Of a stretch of 64,000 nucleotides of DNA, positions 1 to 8,902 are shown in pieces. A program made the translations under genes and the position numbers. Source of the DNA: CF-13 sp036782775 (GTDB lineage: Bacteria; Chloroflexota; Dormibacteria; CF-121); assembly GCA_036782775.1 (NCBI GenBank), contig DAIPYJ010000008.1:1-64000 (forward strand), given 5' to 3'. A model generated the notes under the pieces. The model had not been told where the DNA came from, searched no databases, and saw only the letters and a program-made list of their open reading frames with translations. The first letter of the stretch is position 1, and each line of letters begins with the position of its first letter.

Positions 1-1829
1 GCCTGAAGCTGCTCTTTCACTCGGTCCCAGCGGCGAACGTTCTGGATAGCAACGGCCGCCTGTTCGGCGAAGGCCTTGAGCTGCTCGAGATCACCCGCAG
101 GGATCGGATCGAGGGTGTCGCGATAGACGTTCAGGACGCCGGTGATCAGGTCGGGGACTTCGACTTCGGAGCGGCTTAACAAGGCGCCGTCGTCGCTCGC
201 CTCGGCCTGCACCAGGTTGCCGCAGAGCACGCTGGCAATCGTTTTCAGTCCCGCTTTTTCGACGGTTTCGATCAAGGCCGGGGGCAGCATGTCCCGCATG
301 GGCGCGACCCAGGCCTGCCCGCCGCGCATGACGTCGGTTGCGGCCGGCGCGCCCCAGGCGATGCGCTGCTGCAAGATCTCGTCCGCTATCCCCTGCGCGC
401 CGAGGACTTCCAGTTCGGATGTCTTCGGGTGCTGGATCGCCAGCAGCGCGGCCTGGCCGCCGACCAGCTCTTTCGCGCTCGACAGGACGAACTCAACCAC
501 TTGCTTCAGGTCGTTCGCCATCGAGAGCTCGCGAGCCTTGCGGACCAGCGTCGTGAGCCGGTCTTCGCGTTGCTTCAGCAGGTCGACGAGCCTGGCGTTG
601 ATCAAGGCCGTGGCGGCGTCGCTGGCGACCCGCGCCATGTTGCGCAAGTCATGCTCCGTGAACGGATCCGTCGCCGGACGCGCCAGGGTCAGCACGCCGA
701 GGCCTTCTTTATTGGCAAGCAAGGGTACCGCGATGAACGATCGCGGCTGATGCTTGGGGTCAGACGCCTTGAAGCGCGCGTCCGACCGACTATCGCGAAC
801 CAGCACCGGCTCGCGATGCGAGAGCGCCCATCCCGCGATGCCTTCGCCGACTTTGAAGCGGGACATCTCGCTGATCGCGATCGGGCTGTTGCGGGCGGCC
901 TCGACTTTGAGTTCTTTCTGAAGTTCGTCGACTAACGCGAGCGTGCCGCGTTCGAATCGAACCAGCTCGGAGGCCGCATCGAGAATCCCGTCGAGCGCCT
1001 TCCGCCATTCCACGGACGATGACAATTTCTGCGCTGCCTTGATCGTCGCCTGCGAGGTCTTCACCGCCTGCTCGGCTTCGGCGAGCTGGGCCCGCGCGAC
1101 CTCCCAGCGCGCCGAGAGGGCGTCGAACTCCAGCTGCAAGCGATGATGACCGGCCAGCGACTCGGCGGCGTGTTCCACCTCGGCCTGGCTGGCGGCGTTT
1201 TCCTTCTTCAAGCTATCAACCTGCGACTGCAGCTTGGCGATGCGCGCCTCGACGGTTTCTTGCTCGACCTTCAGGGCGGCGACTTCGGCGTCACGCGCGG
1301 CGATCGTCGCGTGGGCAGCGGCCACCTCGGCCGCCAGCCGCTCACGCTCGGCGTCGGCATTGGCGCGGCTCCGGCTGAGCTCGGTCAGCTTGGCGCTCAG
1401 ATCCTTTCGCTCTCGGTCGATCGCTTCGTAGCTGGCCTCGAGCGTGGCGTGCTTGTCGACCAGCTGCTCGAGCTCTCGAATCCGAGCGGCACGTTGCGTT
1501 GCCAGAGAGCGCTGTTCGGCGATTTCCCGCTCTAACGAGGCCGCCCTGGTTTTGAGCTGCACCAACTCCTGCTCGGTCTGCTCCAGTTGTTTCTGACTGC
1601 GTTCCAGGACACGGCCCTGATGTCGATGGGCGGTCAGCAGCTCGGCGAGATCTTCTTTGAGTCTTGCCTGGGCCGCCGCGTCCTCCGATCGTCGGGACCG
1701 GACATCGCTGGCGCGCCGTTCGGGGGACGAGGGCGATTGATCGGCCGGCTTACCGGACGCGTTTGCGCTCGCCGGCTTACCGGCGTTCCCGTCCGCAGCT
1801 GGCTTGGGCTTGGAAAACCATCGCGGCAT
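1..1829 (-). CDS. GAF-domain protein with long coiled coil (3' end cut by window edge)
   Basis: Reading leftwards from ATG at 1829 the frame stays open to the window edge, giving at least 609 residues with the C-terminus missing. The N-terminal ~60 residues are Ala/Pro/Ser-rich and disordered. Residues ~60-270 are a heptad-rich Glu/Arg/Ala/Leu coiled coil. Two GAF-like modules follow (about 280-430 and 440-600); the first has the FKVGEGIAGWAL motif typical of GAF sensors. No kinase or cyclase domain is seen before the edge. The start lies 3 nt after the cpaF stop with a GGAG element in front, so it is probably co-transcribed with cpaF. A signalling or scaffold role near the pilus machinery is inference only. 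Confidence 0.75.
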   Translation of the reverse strand, partial: MPRWFSKPKPAADGNAGKPASANASGKPADQSPSSPERRASDVRSRRSEDAAAQARLKEDLAELLTAHRHQGRVLERSQKQLEQTEQELVQLKTRAASLEREIAEQRSLATQRAARIRELEQLVDKHATLEASYEAIDRERKDLSAKLTELSRSRANADAERERLAAEVAAAHATIAARDAEVAALKVEQETVEARIAKLQSQVDSLKKENAASQAEVEHAAESLAGHHRLQLEFDALSARWEVARAQLAEAEQAVKTSQATIKAAQKLSSSVEWRKALDGILDAASELVRFERGTLALVDELQKELKVEAARNSPIAISEMSRFKVGEGIAGWALSHREPVLVRDSRSDARFKASDPKHQPRSFIAVPLLANKEGLGVLTLARPATDPFTEHDLRNMARVASDAATALINARLVDLLKQREDRLTTLVRKARELSMANDLKQVVEFVLSSAKELVGGQAALLAIQHPKTSELEVLGAQGIADEILQQRIAWGAPAATDVMRGGQAWVAPMRDMLPPALIETVEKAGLKTIASVLCGNLVQAEASDDGALLSRSEVEVPDLITGVLNVYRDTLDPIPAGDLEQLKAFAEQAAVAIQNVRRWDRVKEQLQ

Positions 1830-1832
1830 CGA

Positions 1833-3281
1833 TCACTCCGCCGCGGCGCGCTGCGCCATCTCATCAGCGTTCGAGCGACTCTGTCCGTCGATGACCTGCA
1901 GGCCGGCCTGACCGAAGACCTCAATCGGAAAGTCTTCGCCGTTGGCCTTGAGGCGAGGCAGCAGCTTGGGGACGACGCCGGTCCAACGGAAGGTACCGAG
2001 CACGTTGCCCTCGTTGTCGATGCCGGTTTGGTCAAAGACACAGATATCCTGAAGCTGGATCTGGTTGCCGGTGATGCCGGTGATCTCGGAAATATGCGTC
2101 AGGACGCGCCGGCCGTCGCGCAGGCGCGCCTGCTGCACCAGCAGCGTGATGCCGCCAACGATCTGCTCGCGGATTGCCTGGGAGGGCAAATCGGACCCGC
2201 CGATGATGACCATGGTCTCGATCCGGTTGATCGCGTCCTTCGGACTGTTCGCATGGACGGTCGTCATGCTGCCGTCGTGACCGGTGTTCATCGCCTGCAG
2301 CATGTCGAGCGTCTCGCCGGCACGGCACTCCCCGACGACGATGCGGTCCGGCCGCATGCGTAGCGCGTTGACCACCAGATCTCGAATCGGCACGGCGCCG
2401 CGGCCTTCGACGTTGGCGCTGCGCGCCTCGAGGGAGACCAGGTTTCGTTGCCGCAGCTGCAGCTCGGCTGTGTCCTCGACGGTGACGACGCGCTCGGTAT
2501 CGGGAATGAAGTTCGACAGGACGTTGAGGGTCGTCGTTTTCCCTGAGCCGGTACCACCGCTGACGACCATGGAGATTCGCGATCTCACGCATGCCCGAAT
2601 GAAGTCGGCCATGTGCTGATTGAGCGTGCCGAAGGTGATCAAGTCCTGGACGCGATAGGGAACCCGGGAGAACTTGCGGATCGTCACGCTCGAGCCCTGC
2701 ACCGCCAGCGGCGGGATGACGATGTTGACGCGCGAACCGTCGGGCAGCCGGGCATCGACCATCGGCGATGACTCGTCGACACGGCGGCCGATGCGGGCCA
2801 CGATCCTATCGATGACGCGGCGCAGCTGCATCTCACTCTCGAACTCGACATCAGCCTGCGCGATACGGCCGCGGCGCTCGACGAAGAGCGTCTTCGGTCC
2901 GTTGATCATGATTTCGCTGATCTCTGGATCGCTTAACAGCGACTCCAGCGGACCAAGTCCAAGGACGTCATGCAGGATGAGCTCGGCGAGCTCCTCCCGG
3001 TCGTGCTTGGTGAGCCGGAGCTTGGTCTCCTCGCAGTAATCGTCGACGAGCTCGCCGATTCGCCGCTGGACGATGTCGGCGCTGTAGGAATCCGAGTTCA
3101 AGCCCAGCGACGCGATCAGCCGCTCGTGGACGGTCTTCTTGATCTTGTCGACGTTGGGGATCCGGGCCGCGATGTTGGTGGGTTTGACAACCAGGCTGGA
3201 CAGGCTGGGAGGCGCCGCCGGCTCGCCGTGATCCGGCTTTTCGGGCTGCTTGCCTTTATTCAACTTATCGACGAGGAGCAT
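1833..3281 (-). CDS. cpaF: CpaF/TadA-family secretion ATPase
   Basis: This 482-residue protein belongs to the type II/IV secretion ATPase family, CpaF branch, which powers Tad/Flp pilus assembly from the cytoplasmic face of the membrane. The Walker A motif GGTGSGKTTT is at residues 242-251, followed by the Asp box (VTVEDTAEL), a Walker B-like region (RPDRIVVGECRAGE) and the His box (MTTVHANSP). The N-terminal ~100 residues match the CpaF helical domain. ATG at 3281 is preceded by AGGAGG. No other tad gene is inside the window on this side, so the rest of the locus, if present, lies to the left of the GAF gene. Confidence 0.93.
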   Translation of the reverse strand: MLLVDKLNKGKQPEKPDHGEPAAPPSLSSLVVKPTNIAARIPNVDKIKKTVHERLIASLGLNSDSYSADIVQRRIGELVDDYCEETKLRLTKHDREELAELILHDVLGLGPLESLLSDPEISEIMINGPKTLFVERRGRIAQADVEFESEMQLRRVIDRIVARIGRRVDESSPMVDARLPDGSRVNIVIPPLAVQGSSVTIRKFSRVPYRVQDLITFGTLNQHMADFIRACVRSRISMVVSGGTGSGKTTTLNVLSNFIPDTERVVTVEDTAELQLRQRNLVSLEARSANVEGRGAVPIRDLVVNALRMRPDRIVVGECRAGETLDMLQAMNTGHDGSMTTVHANSPKDAINRIETMVIIGGSDLPSQAIREQIVGGITLLVQQARLRDGRRVLTHISEITGITGNQIQLQDICVFDQTGIDNEGNVLGTFRWTGVVPKLLPRLKANGEDFPIEVFGQAGLQVIDGQSRSNADEMAQRAAAE

Positions 3282-3482
3282 GCGGACCTCCTGGAATGAT
3301 CACGCGAGCGCAGCACCGAGGAGCGTAGCCTGCGCCGACCCCCTCTCTTATCCGTCTTTCAGACGATCTCTCGGCCAAATGGCGGATATCCGGCGCAAGC
3401 CGCTCCGTTAGCAAAACGTGGTGCAACTGCGATTCCTGTACGCAATGTGATGCGACGTCCTGGCCGGGGCCGTGGGCTACGG

Positions 3483-4160
3483 CTAACTGGCCTTGCGCTC
3501 GGGAAACTCATCGAGCAGGCCGTGCTGTGTTGCCCAGACGGCAGCCTGGGCACGCGAGCTCAAGTTGAGCTTGGACAGGATATTCGAAATATGGTGCTTG
3601 ACCGTCTTGTCAGAGAGAAAGAGATCTGCGGCGATCTGCTTGTTCGTCTTGCCCTGAGCGGCGAGCCGCAGCACACGCTTTTCCTGATCTGAGAGGGCGG
3701 CTCTGGCCACCTCATCCGAGCTGGCCGCCATTTTTCTGATTCGCTCGAGGACTTTCCGGGTCACCTCCGGATCCAGCAACGACCGGCCTTCCGCCACGTC
3801 GATCACGGCGTCGATCAGGGCCGACTTATTGATTTCCTTGAGCAGATAGCCCGACGCGCCGGCCATGATCGATTCGTAGACCGCGTCTTCGTCGGCGAAG
3901 CTGGTTAGCATGATGACCTTGCTGCCCAGATTGCGCCCCAGGATCTCGCGACAGGCGTCGATGCCGCTTCCGCCGGGCATCCGGACATCGAGCAGCACGA
4001 CATCGGGGCGCAAGAGCGCCGCCTGGTAGACCGCGTCCTTGGGCGAGGCTGCCTCGCCGACGACGCGAATCCGTGGATCGGACTCGAGCAGCGAGCGCAG
4101 GCCAAGGCGAATCATCTCGTGGTCGTCGGCGATCAGGAGGCGAACATTGCTGGCTTTCAC
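3483..4160 (-). CDS. NarL/LuxR-family response regulator
   Basis: A 225-residue two-component response regulator. The receiver domain (1-~120) has the acidic pair DD at 12-13, phospho-acceptor D58 in VVLLDVR and the conserved TS and K positions (MLTS, LLKE). A LuxR-type helix-turn-helix covers ~155-215 (LAAQGKTNKQIAADLFLSDKTVKHH). It overlaps the upstream histidine kinase by 4 bp (ATGA), a cognate pair. The ~200 bp downstream, up to the cpaF start, hold no gene and no clear terminator, so read-through into cpaF is possible. Target genes are unknown. Confidence 0.93.
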   Translation of the reverse strand: MKASNVRLLIADDHEMIRLGLRSLLESDPRIRVVGEAASPKDAVYQAALLRPDVVLLDVRMPGGSGIDACREILGRNLGSKVIMLTSFADEDAVYESIMAGASGYLLKEINKSALIDAVIDVAEGRSLLDPEVTRKVLERIRKMAASSDEVARAALSDQEKRVLRLAAQGKTNKQIAADLFLSDKTVKHHISNILSKLNLSSRAQAAVWATQHGLLDEFPERKAS

Positions 4161-5875
4161 GCGGACAACCCTCGGGGAAAGATCGCCTGGAGGCGTGTGC
4201 CGCTGCCCGCCGCGCTCTCGATCTCGAGCCGGCCGCCGAGCTCGCGGACCCGATCCGCGATGTTCCGCAGCCCCTGCCCGTGGTCGATATCCGGCGCCGT
4301 TCGAGCGTCGACGTCAAAGCCGGCGCCATTGTCCTGGATCAGGAGCCTCGCGCCGGCGGGCGTGAAGTCGAGCAGCAGCCTGGCCTCGCTGGCGCGAGCG
4401 TGCTTGTAGATATTGGCGAGGGCTTCCTGGATGATCCGAAATAGGGCAATCGAAACCTCGGGCGAGAGCTCCTGGCCGGCGGCGCTCCCGACCTGAACCT
4501 CGACCGGGATCCCGGTTGCCTGCTCGAACTGGCGACAGAGATCGACGACCCACTGGCCCAGCTCTTTTTCTTTCATCAGGATCGGCCGCAGCTCGTAGAT
4601 GAAGGTCCGCATCTCGGAGAGCACATGATTCGTCTGCTTGATCGCGCCCGCCAGCAACGGCTCGAGAGCTGCCGGCTCCGTCGCCACGAGGTCGCGGGCG
4701 TGTTCCAGTTGCAAGCCGAGCGCGTAGACGTACTGGACCAGGCCGTCGTGCAGGTCACGGGCGATCCGGTTGCGCTCCGCCCCGACGGCCATCTCGTTCT
4801 CTTGCTTTTGCACCTGCGCCTGCAGCCGCAGCCGCTCCATGCCGAGCGCGACCTGGCGACCGATCTCGTCGAGCAGCTCGATCTCGGCGGAGGTCAGGCG
4901 GCTGGCGTCGGCAAAGCCGAAGATCATGGCCGCCGTCAGTCGGCCCTGCCAGCGGACCGGGATGGCGGCGAGCGCCTGCGCCTCGCTCCCGGACCAGTAG
5001 GCATCGTCGACCAGCGCGGGTCGGACCGCCCGGTGGATCACCATCGGGGCGGTGCTCTGCGCGAGGGCGGCCATCAACGGCAGCGCATCGAGCGATTTGC
5101 TGCGCAGACGTTCAAAGCCGAACGAGTTCTCGGCGAGATCGAAGGCATCGTGGATCGACTCGCCTGCCTCATCCGGCACGATGATGGCGGCGGTGGTGGC
5201 ACGCATGGCGAAGGCCACCTGTTTAACGGTCCGCTGCAGGAATTCCGGCGTCGAGACGGCCTCGCTGCCGGCCTGGGCGGTGGCAAGCAGCGCCTCGGCG
5301 CGACGGCGCGACGCCCGCTCGGTTTCGAAGAGGCGCGCATGGTCGATGGCGACCGCGGCCTGGCTCGCAATCGCTTCGACCAGCCGCTGGTGCTCCGGAC
5401 CAAACGGCTCTTTCGCCGAGCGCACCAGCACGAGGGCGCCGAGCAGGTTTTCCTGGGCACGAAGTGGCGCCGCCAGGACGGTCTTCGGCCGCCGGCGGGG
5501 CGCGGTCTCCTGGTAGCGGGCGTCTTTACTCGAGTCCTGGATCAGCGCCGTGGCGCCCTGGCGCACCACCCAGCCGACCACGCCTTCGCCGACCCGGAAG
5601 CTCTTGACCTCGTGCAGCGCGACGGGCACGCCGAGCGCGGCTTTGACATGCAGCTCGGTGCGGGCGTCATCGAGCAAGAAGACCGTCGCCGCGTCGAAGG
5701 CGACCAGGTTGTTCAGCCGCTCGAGGATCTCCTTGAGGGTCTTGTCGAGATCCAGCGAGGTGCTGAGCGCGACGCTGACCTGGGTCAGCAGTCGATACGA
5801 CGGGGCGGGCGTCGGCGACCCGCCGGCGATGACCTTGAGGCGGCTCGCCTCCAGCTTGCGAGCCCGCTCGGTCAT
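4157..5875 (-). CDS. GAF-GAF sensor histidine kinase (NarL-partner, DevS-like layout)
   Basis: About 572 residues with no membrane segment, so a soluble cytoplasmic sensor. Two GAF domains (about 30-185 and 205-350) precede a HisKA_3 dimerisation domain, whose motif RNRIARDLHDGLVQ places the phospho-histidine at H376. A HATPase_c domain with DNGAGFD and GQGLRNIADR boxes ends the protein. Its stop overlaps the response regulator start. ATG at 5875 is chosen; a TTG three codons upstream is the alternative. TATCTT ends 7-8 nt before the ATG and there is no Shine-Dalgarno, consistent with a leaderless mRNA. The ligand (heme, gas or small molecule) cannot be told. Confidence 0.9.
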   Translation of the reverse strand: MTERARKLEASRLKVIAGGSPTPAPSYRLLTQVSVALSTSLDLDKTLKEILERLNNLVAFDAATVFLLDDARTELHVKAALGVPVALHEVKSFRVGEGVVGWVVRQGATALIQDSSKDARYQETAPRRRPKTVLAAPLRAQENLLGALVLVRSAKEPFGPEHQRLVEAIASQAAVAIDHARLFETERASRRRAEALLATAQAGSEAVSTPEFLQRTVKQVAFAMRATTAAIIVPDEAGESIHDAFDLAENSFGFERLRSKSLDALPLMAALAQSTAPMVIHRAVRPALVDDAYWSGSEAQALAAIPVRWQGRLTAAMIFGFADASRLTSAEIELLDEIGRQVALGMERLRLQAQVQKQENEMAVGAERNRIARDLHDGLVQYVYALGLQLEHARDLVATEPAALEPLLAGAIKQTNHVLSEMRTFIYELRPILMKEKELGQWVVDLCRQFEQATGIPVEVQVGSAAGQELSPEVSIALFRIIQEALANIYKHARASEARLLLDFTPAGARLLIQDNGAGFDVDARTAPDIDHGQGLRNIADRVRELGGRLEIESAAGSGTRLQAIFPRGLSA

Positions 5876-5985
5876 GGGCCGCAAGATACGGGACGTTCGC
5901 TGCTCGCGAGCGTACGGCGAGGTGACAATCCTGTGACGGCGATCGACCCAACCAGTTCTTAAAACCGGCCGATAGACTTGCTCGC

Positions 5986-7845
5986 GTGAGGCGGCGGGGC
6001 GCGGTGATTCTTTTAGCGGCCCTTCTCGCTGCCTGCGACACGAGCCCCAAACCGACCGGTCCCACGGCGCAATCGGCGCTCGACCTGATGTTCCAGAACA
6101 AGTACGGGCAGGCCACCACCCAGCTGCAGGACCTGATCAAACAGCATCCCAACGACGCCAACGATCACGCGACCTACGCGCTGGTCTTGAACTACCAGAC
6201 CAAGCAAGAGCAGGCGCTGACCGAGGCGCAGAAGGCGCAGCAGCTCGCTCCTCACGACGGCTTCGTACTGGCGGTGCTGACCCGCGTGCAGGATTGGAAC
6301 AACAACATCCAGGCGGCCGCGACTGACGGCGCGGCGGCGATCAAGGCCGCGCCGAGCTCGGCGCTGGCGCGCGCCTTCTACGGCGAGGCGCTCGCCGACG
6401 TGGGGCGCTACACCGACGCCCAGGCGCAGCTCAACAAGGGCGCCTCACTGGCGAAGAGCGGCAGCGACTACGAGAAAGCCGAGATCGATCGCAACTGGGG
6501 CAACTACTACCGCGACAAGAAGGACTTCACCAACGCGCTGAATTACTTGAAGCTCGCCGCTGGAGCGCAGCCCAACTGGGTCGAGCGACTGCTGGAGCTG
6601 GCGCGATTTTCGATCGCAAGGCAGGATCTCACGTCGGCGACGGAATATCTGCAACGCGCGGCGACGCTCTCCCCCGATGACGCCGGCCTGCGCGAGCAAC
6701 TCGGGGAGGTCGCGCTCTTCGCCCAGGACTACAGCGTCGCCAAGAGCGCCTATCAGGCGGCGCTCAAGCTGCAGCCGCGAAGCGCGATGGATCTCGAGAT
6801 CCTGGGCGACATCGCGGTCGCGCTCGATAAAGACGCGACCACCGCCGTTAATGACGAGCGCGCTGCGGTTGCTGCTCAACCAACCGATCAAGAGGCGGGC
6901 GCCTTCCTGGTCGCCGTCATGCGCTACCTGCAGAAAGACCAGGCCGGTGCGCAGCAGGCGGCCAAGACGACCGTCGCCCCCAGCGCCGGTCCGGGACCGG
7001 CAGCGACCTATCTCGATCTCGACAAGGCGGCGCTCGATCGGGAGACCGCCGCGCTGGCCGCGGTCAACCAGTACCGGAAGCTTGCCGGGCTGGGACCGGT
7101 CGCGGCGTCGTCGATCGTCCAGCAATCAGCGCTGGCGCACGCCTTCTATACCTTCTTTAATGGCGCCGATCCGAAACTCCGTGATCTTGGCATCCACCAG
7201 GAAAACTCCAGCGGCCTCGGCTACACGGGTGACAACGTCCTGGCGCGGGCGCAGCACTTCGGCTATCCGCAGCGATCGATGGCCGAGGTGATCACGCATC
7301 GCAACGACCCTGCGGGTGCTGTCAGTGACTGGATCGACTCCGTCTATCACCGGATCCCCATCCTGCGCGCTGATTTGATGGAACTCGGCTACGGCGATGC
7401 CTACCTGGGTCCGATGACGGTCCAGGTCATGGACATGTCGTACCGGGAGACGGCGACCGGGCGCGTCGTGCTCTATCCCGCGCCCGGCCAGACCAGCGTG
7501 CCGCCCGCCTTCAACGGCAACGAGATCCCCGACCCGGCGCCGAACGCAACCTATCCGATCGGCTACCCGGTGACGGCGACATTCGATCGGAATGCGCGGG
7601 TGACGATCAATGCGTTTCATTTCCGCGGTCCGTCGGGCGCCGACCTGCCGGGCGTCACGCTGCAACCGACCAGCCCAGACACAGAGAATTCGTTTGCCTA
7701 CCTGGCCAACGCCCCGCTGCAACCGGGGACGACGTATACCTGCGATCTGAGCTACACGCTCAACGGCGTCGCTGGGCACAGAGTCTGGACCTTCACGACG
7801 GCGGCGGCCCTCATCGCGAGTCCGTCGGCGCAGACCGCCGGCTAG
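5986..7845 (+). CDS. Lipoprotein with TPR repeats and CAP/SCP domain
   Basis: This 619-residue protein begins with a short lipoprotein signal peptide (RRR, hydrophobic stretch, lipobox LAAC, Cys17), so it is probably anchored outside the membrane. Residues ~25-340 are tetratricopeptide-like helical repeats. Residues ~355-500 are a CAP/SCP-like domain (AVNQYRKLAGLGPV, HRIPILRADLMELGYGDA). A beta-rich Ig-like C-terminal region follows. GTG at 5986 sits 8 nt after TAGACT with no ribosome site, suggesting a leaderless start. It is transcribed divergently from the histidine kinase. CAP proteins are secreted and their substrates are usually unknown; no function is assigned. Confidence 0.85.
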   Translation: MRRRGAVILLAALLAACDTSPKPTGPTAQSALDLMFQNKYGQATTQLQDLIKQHPNDANDHATYALVLNYQTKQEQALTEAQKAQQLAPHDGFVLAVLTRVQDWNNNIQAAATDGAAAIKAAPSSALARAFYGEALADVGRYTDAQAQLNKGASLAKSGSDYEKAEIDRNWGNYYRDKKDFTNALNYLKLAAGAQPNWVERLLELARFSIARQDLTSATEYLQRAATLSPDDAGLREQLGEVALFAQDYSVAKSAYQAALKLQPRSAMDLEILGDIAVALDKDATTAVNDERAAVAAQPTDQEAGAFLVAVMRYLQKDQAGAQQAAKTTVAPSAGPGPAATYLDLDKAALDRETAALAAVNQYRKLAGLGPVAASSIVQQSALAHAFYTFFNGADPKLRDLGIHQENSSGLGYTGDNVLARAQHFGYPQRSMAEVITHRNDPAGAVSDWIDSVYHRIPILRADLMELGYGDAYLGPMTVQVMDMSYRETATGRVVLYPAPGQTSVPPAFNGNEIPDPAPNATYPIGYPVTATFDRNARVTINAFHFRGPSGADLPGVTLQPTSPDTENSFAYLANAPLQPGTTYTCDLSYTLNGVAGHRVWTFTTAAALIASPSAQTAG

Positions 7846-7912
7846 CTACCGTATTCAAGACCTACCGCGGGGCCGCCTCGCGAATCTATCGTGATTTTTG
7901 GAGGTGAGTTCT

Positions 7913-8071
7913 ATGTCTAGGCTGCAGCGCCAGGCGGGGCAGGCGAGCGTCGTCGCCATCTTCGCCCTGGTCATGATCGTGCTGATCCTGCTGGTCGCGT
8001 GGTGGGGCCTCTTCGGTGGCGGTCACTGGTTTGGCCCCGGCGTCAACGTAACGGTCTCGTCGAGCCCCTAG
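7913..8071 (+). CDS. Small single-pass membrane protein (52 aa)
   Basis: A 53-codon frame opens with ATG at 7913, preceded at good distance by GGAGGTGAG. The product has a short basic N-terminus (MSRLQRQAGQ), one hydrophobic helix (about residues 13-32) and a glycine-rich tail ending in VTVSSSP. It stands between the TPR-CAP lipoprotein gene and the convergent pxpA gene. The strong ribosome site and membrane-protein composition support it as a real gene. No family is recognised. Confidence 0.65.
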   Translation: MSRLQRQAGQASVVAIFALVMIVLILLVAWWGLFGGGHWFGPGVNVTVSSSP

Positions 8072-8092
8072 CGTCTCGCCAAGAGCCGAGGA

Positions 8093-8863
8093 TCAGGGCG
8101 GCAGGGTATCGATGCCGAGCAAGCGCGGCGCGGAGACGCTCACGCCAGAGGTTGCCAGCTGCTCGCGAACGCGCGCCGCGAGCGAGGCCGCGCCCGGCGT
8201 GTCGCCATGCACGCACAGGGATTGAAACGCGATCCGAAGGCGGCTGCCGTCACTTGCGGTCGTTTCGCCATCCGTCACCAGCGAATGAACCTGGGCGGCG
8301 ACTTCATCGGCATCGTCGAGCACGGCGCCCGCTTCGCTGCGTGGCAGCAACGTCCCGTCAGGCCGATAGCGGCGATCGGCGAAGGCCTCCGCGGTGAACG
8401 GATGGCCGAGCGCTGACGCCGCCTCCTGCATCGCCGAGCCGGCGCGACCGACAAGGCGCAGCGTGGGATCGAAGGCCCGGATGCCGCTGACGATCGCGAC
8501 GGCGAGCGTGCGATCGACCTCGGCCTGGTTGTAGAGGGCGCCGTGCGGCTTGACGTGATGCAGGCTGGTCCCGGCGGGGCGGGCGATGGCGTCGAGCGCA
8601 CCAAGCTGATAGAGCACCAGGTCGATCACCTCGTTTGCCGATAAGTCTCGCGGCCGGCGGCCGAAGCCGTCGCGGTCGTCATAGCCGGGGTGCGCGCCGA
8701 CTGAGACACCGGATTGCACGGCAAGCGCCACGGTTCTTGTCATGATGTGCGCGTCGCCGGCGTGCAGGCCGCAGGCGATGTTGGCCGACGTGATCAACGG
8801 CATGAGCGCCGCATCGACCTCCGGGAATCCCTCGCCGACGTCGGCATTCAGGTCGATCTGCAC
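8093..8863 (-). CDS. pxpA: 5-oxoprolinase subunit A (LamB/YcsF family)
   Basis: A 256-residue LamB/YcsF protein, the PxpA component of prokaryotic ATP-dependent 5-oxoprolinase, which returns pyroglutamate to glutamate. Family motifs are clear: IDLNADVGEGF at the N-terminus, ANIACGLHAGD, SVGAHPGYDDRDGFGRR, HVKPHGALYN and CVHGDTPGA near the C-terminus. PxpB and PxpC are not adjacent, which is unusual since the three are often clustered. GTG at 8863 lies 7 nt after TACGAT and lacks a ribosome site, suggesting a leaderless transcript separate from the formate dehydrogenase genes just upstream. Confidence 0.93.
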   Translation of the reverse strand: MQIDLNADVGEGFPEVDAALMPLITSANIACGLHAGDAHIMTRTVALAVQSGVSVGAHPGYDDRDGFGRRPRDLSANEVIDLVLYQLGALDAIARPAGTSLHHVKPHGALYNQAEVDRTLAVAIVSGIRAFDPTLRLVGRAGSAMQEAASALGHPFTAEAFADRRYRPDGTLLPRSEAGAVLDDADEVAAQVHSLVTDGETTASDGSRLRIAFQSLCVHGDTPGAASLAARVREQLATSGVSVSAPRLLGIDTLPP

Positions 8864-8902
8864 ATCGACGATCGTAGGCCCGTCCGGGGCTGGTCGTTAG
8901 CT

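Noticed and set aside
4625..5962. Open plus-strand frame of 445 codons opposite the histidine kinase
   Set aside because: Antisense shadow; the minus-strand kinase has all catalytic motifs.
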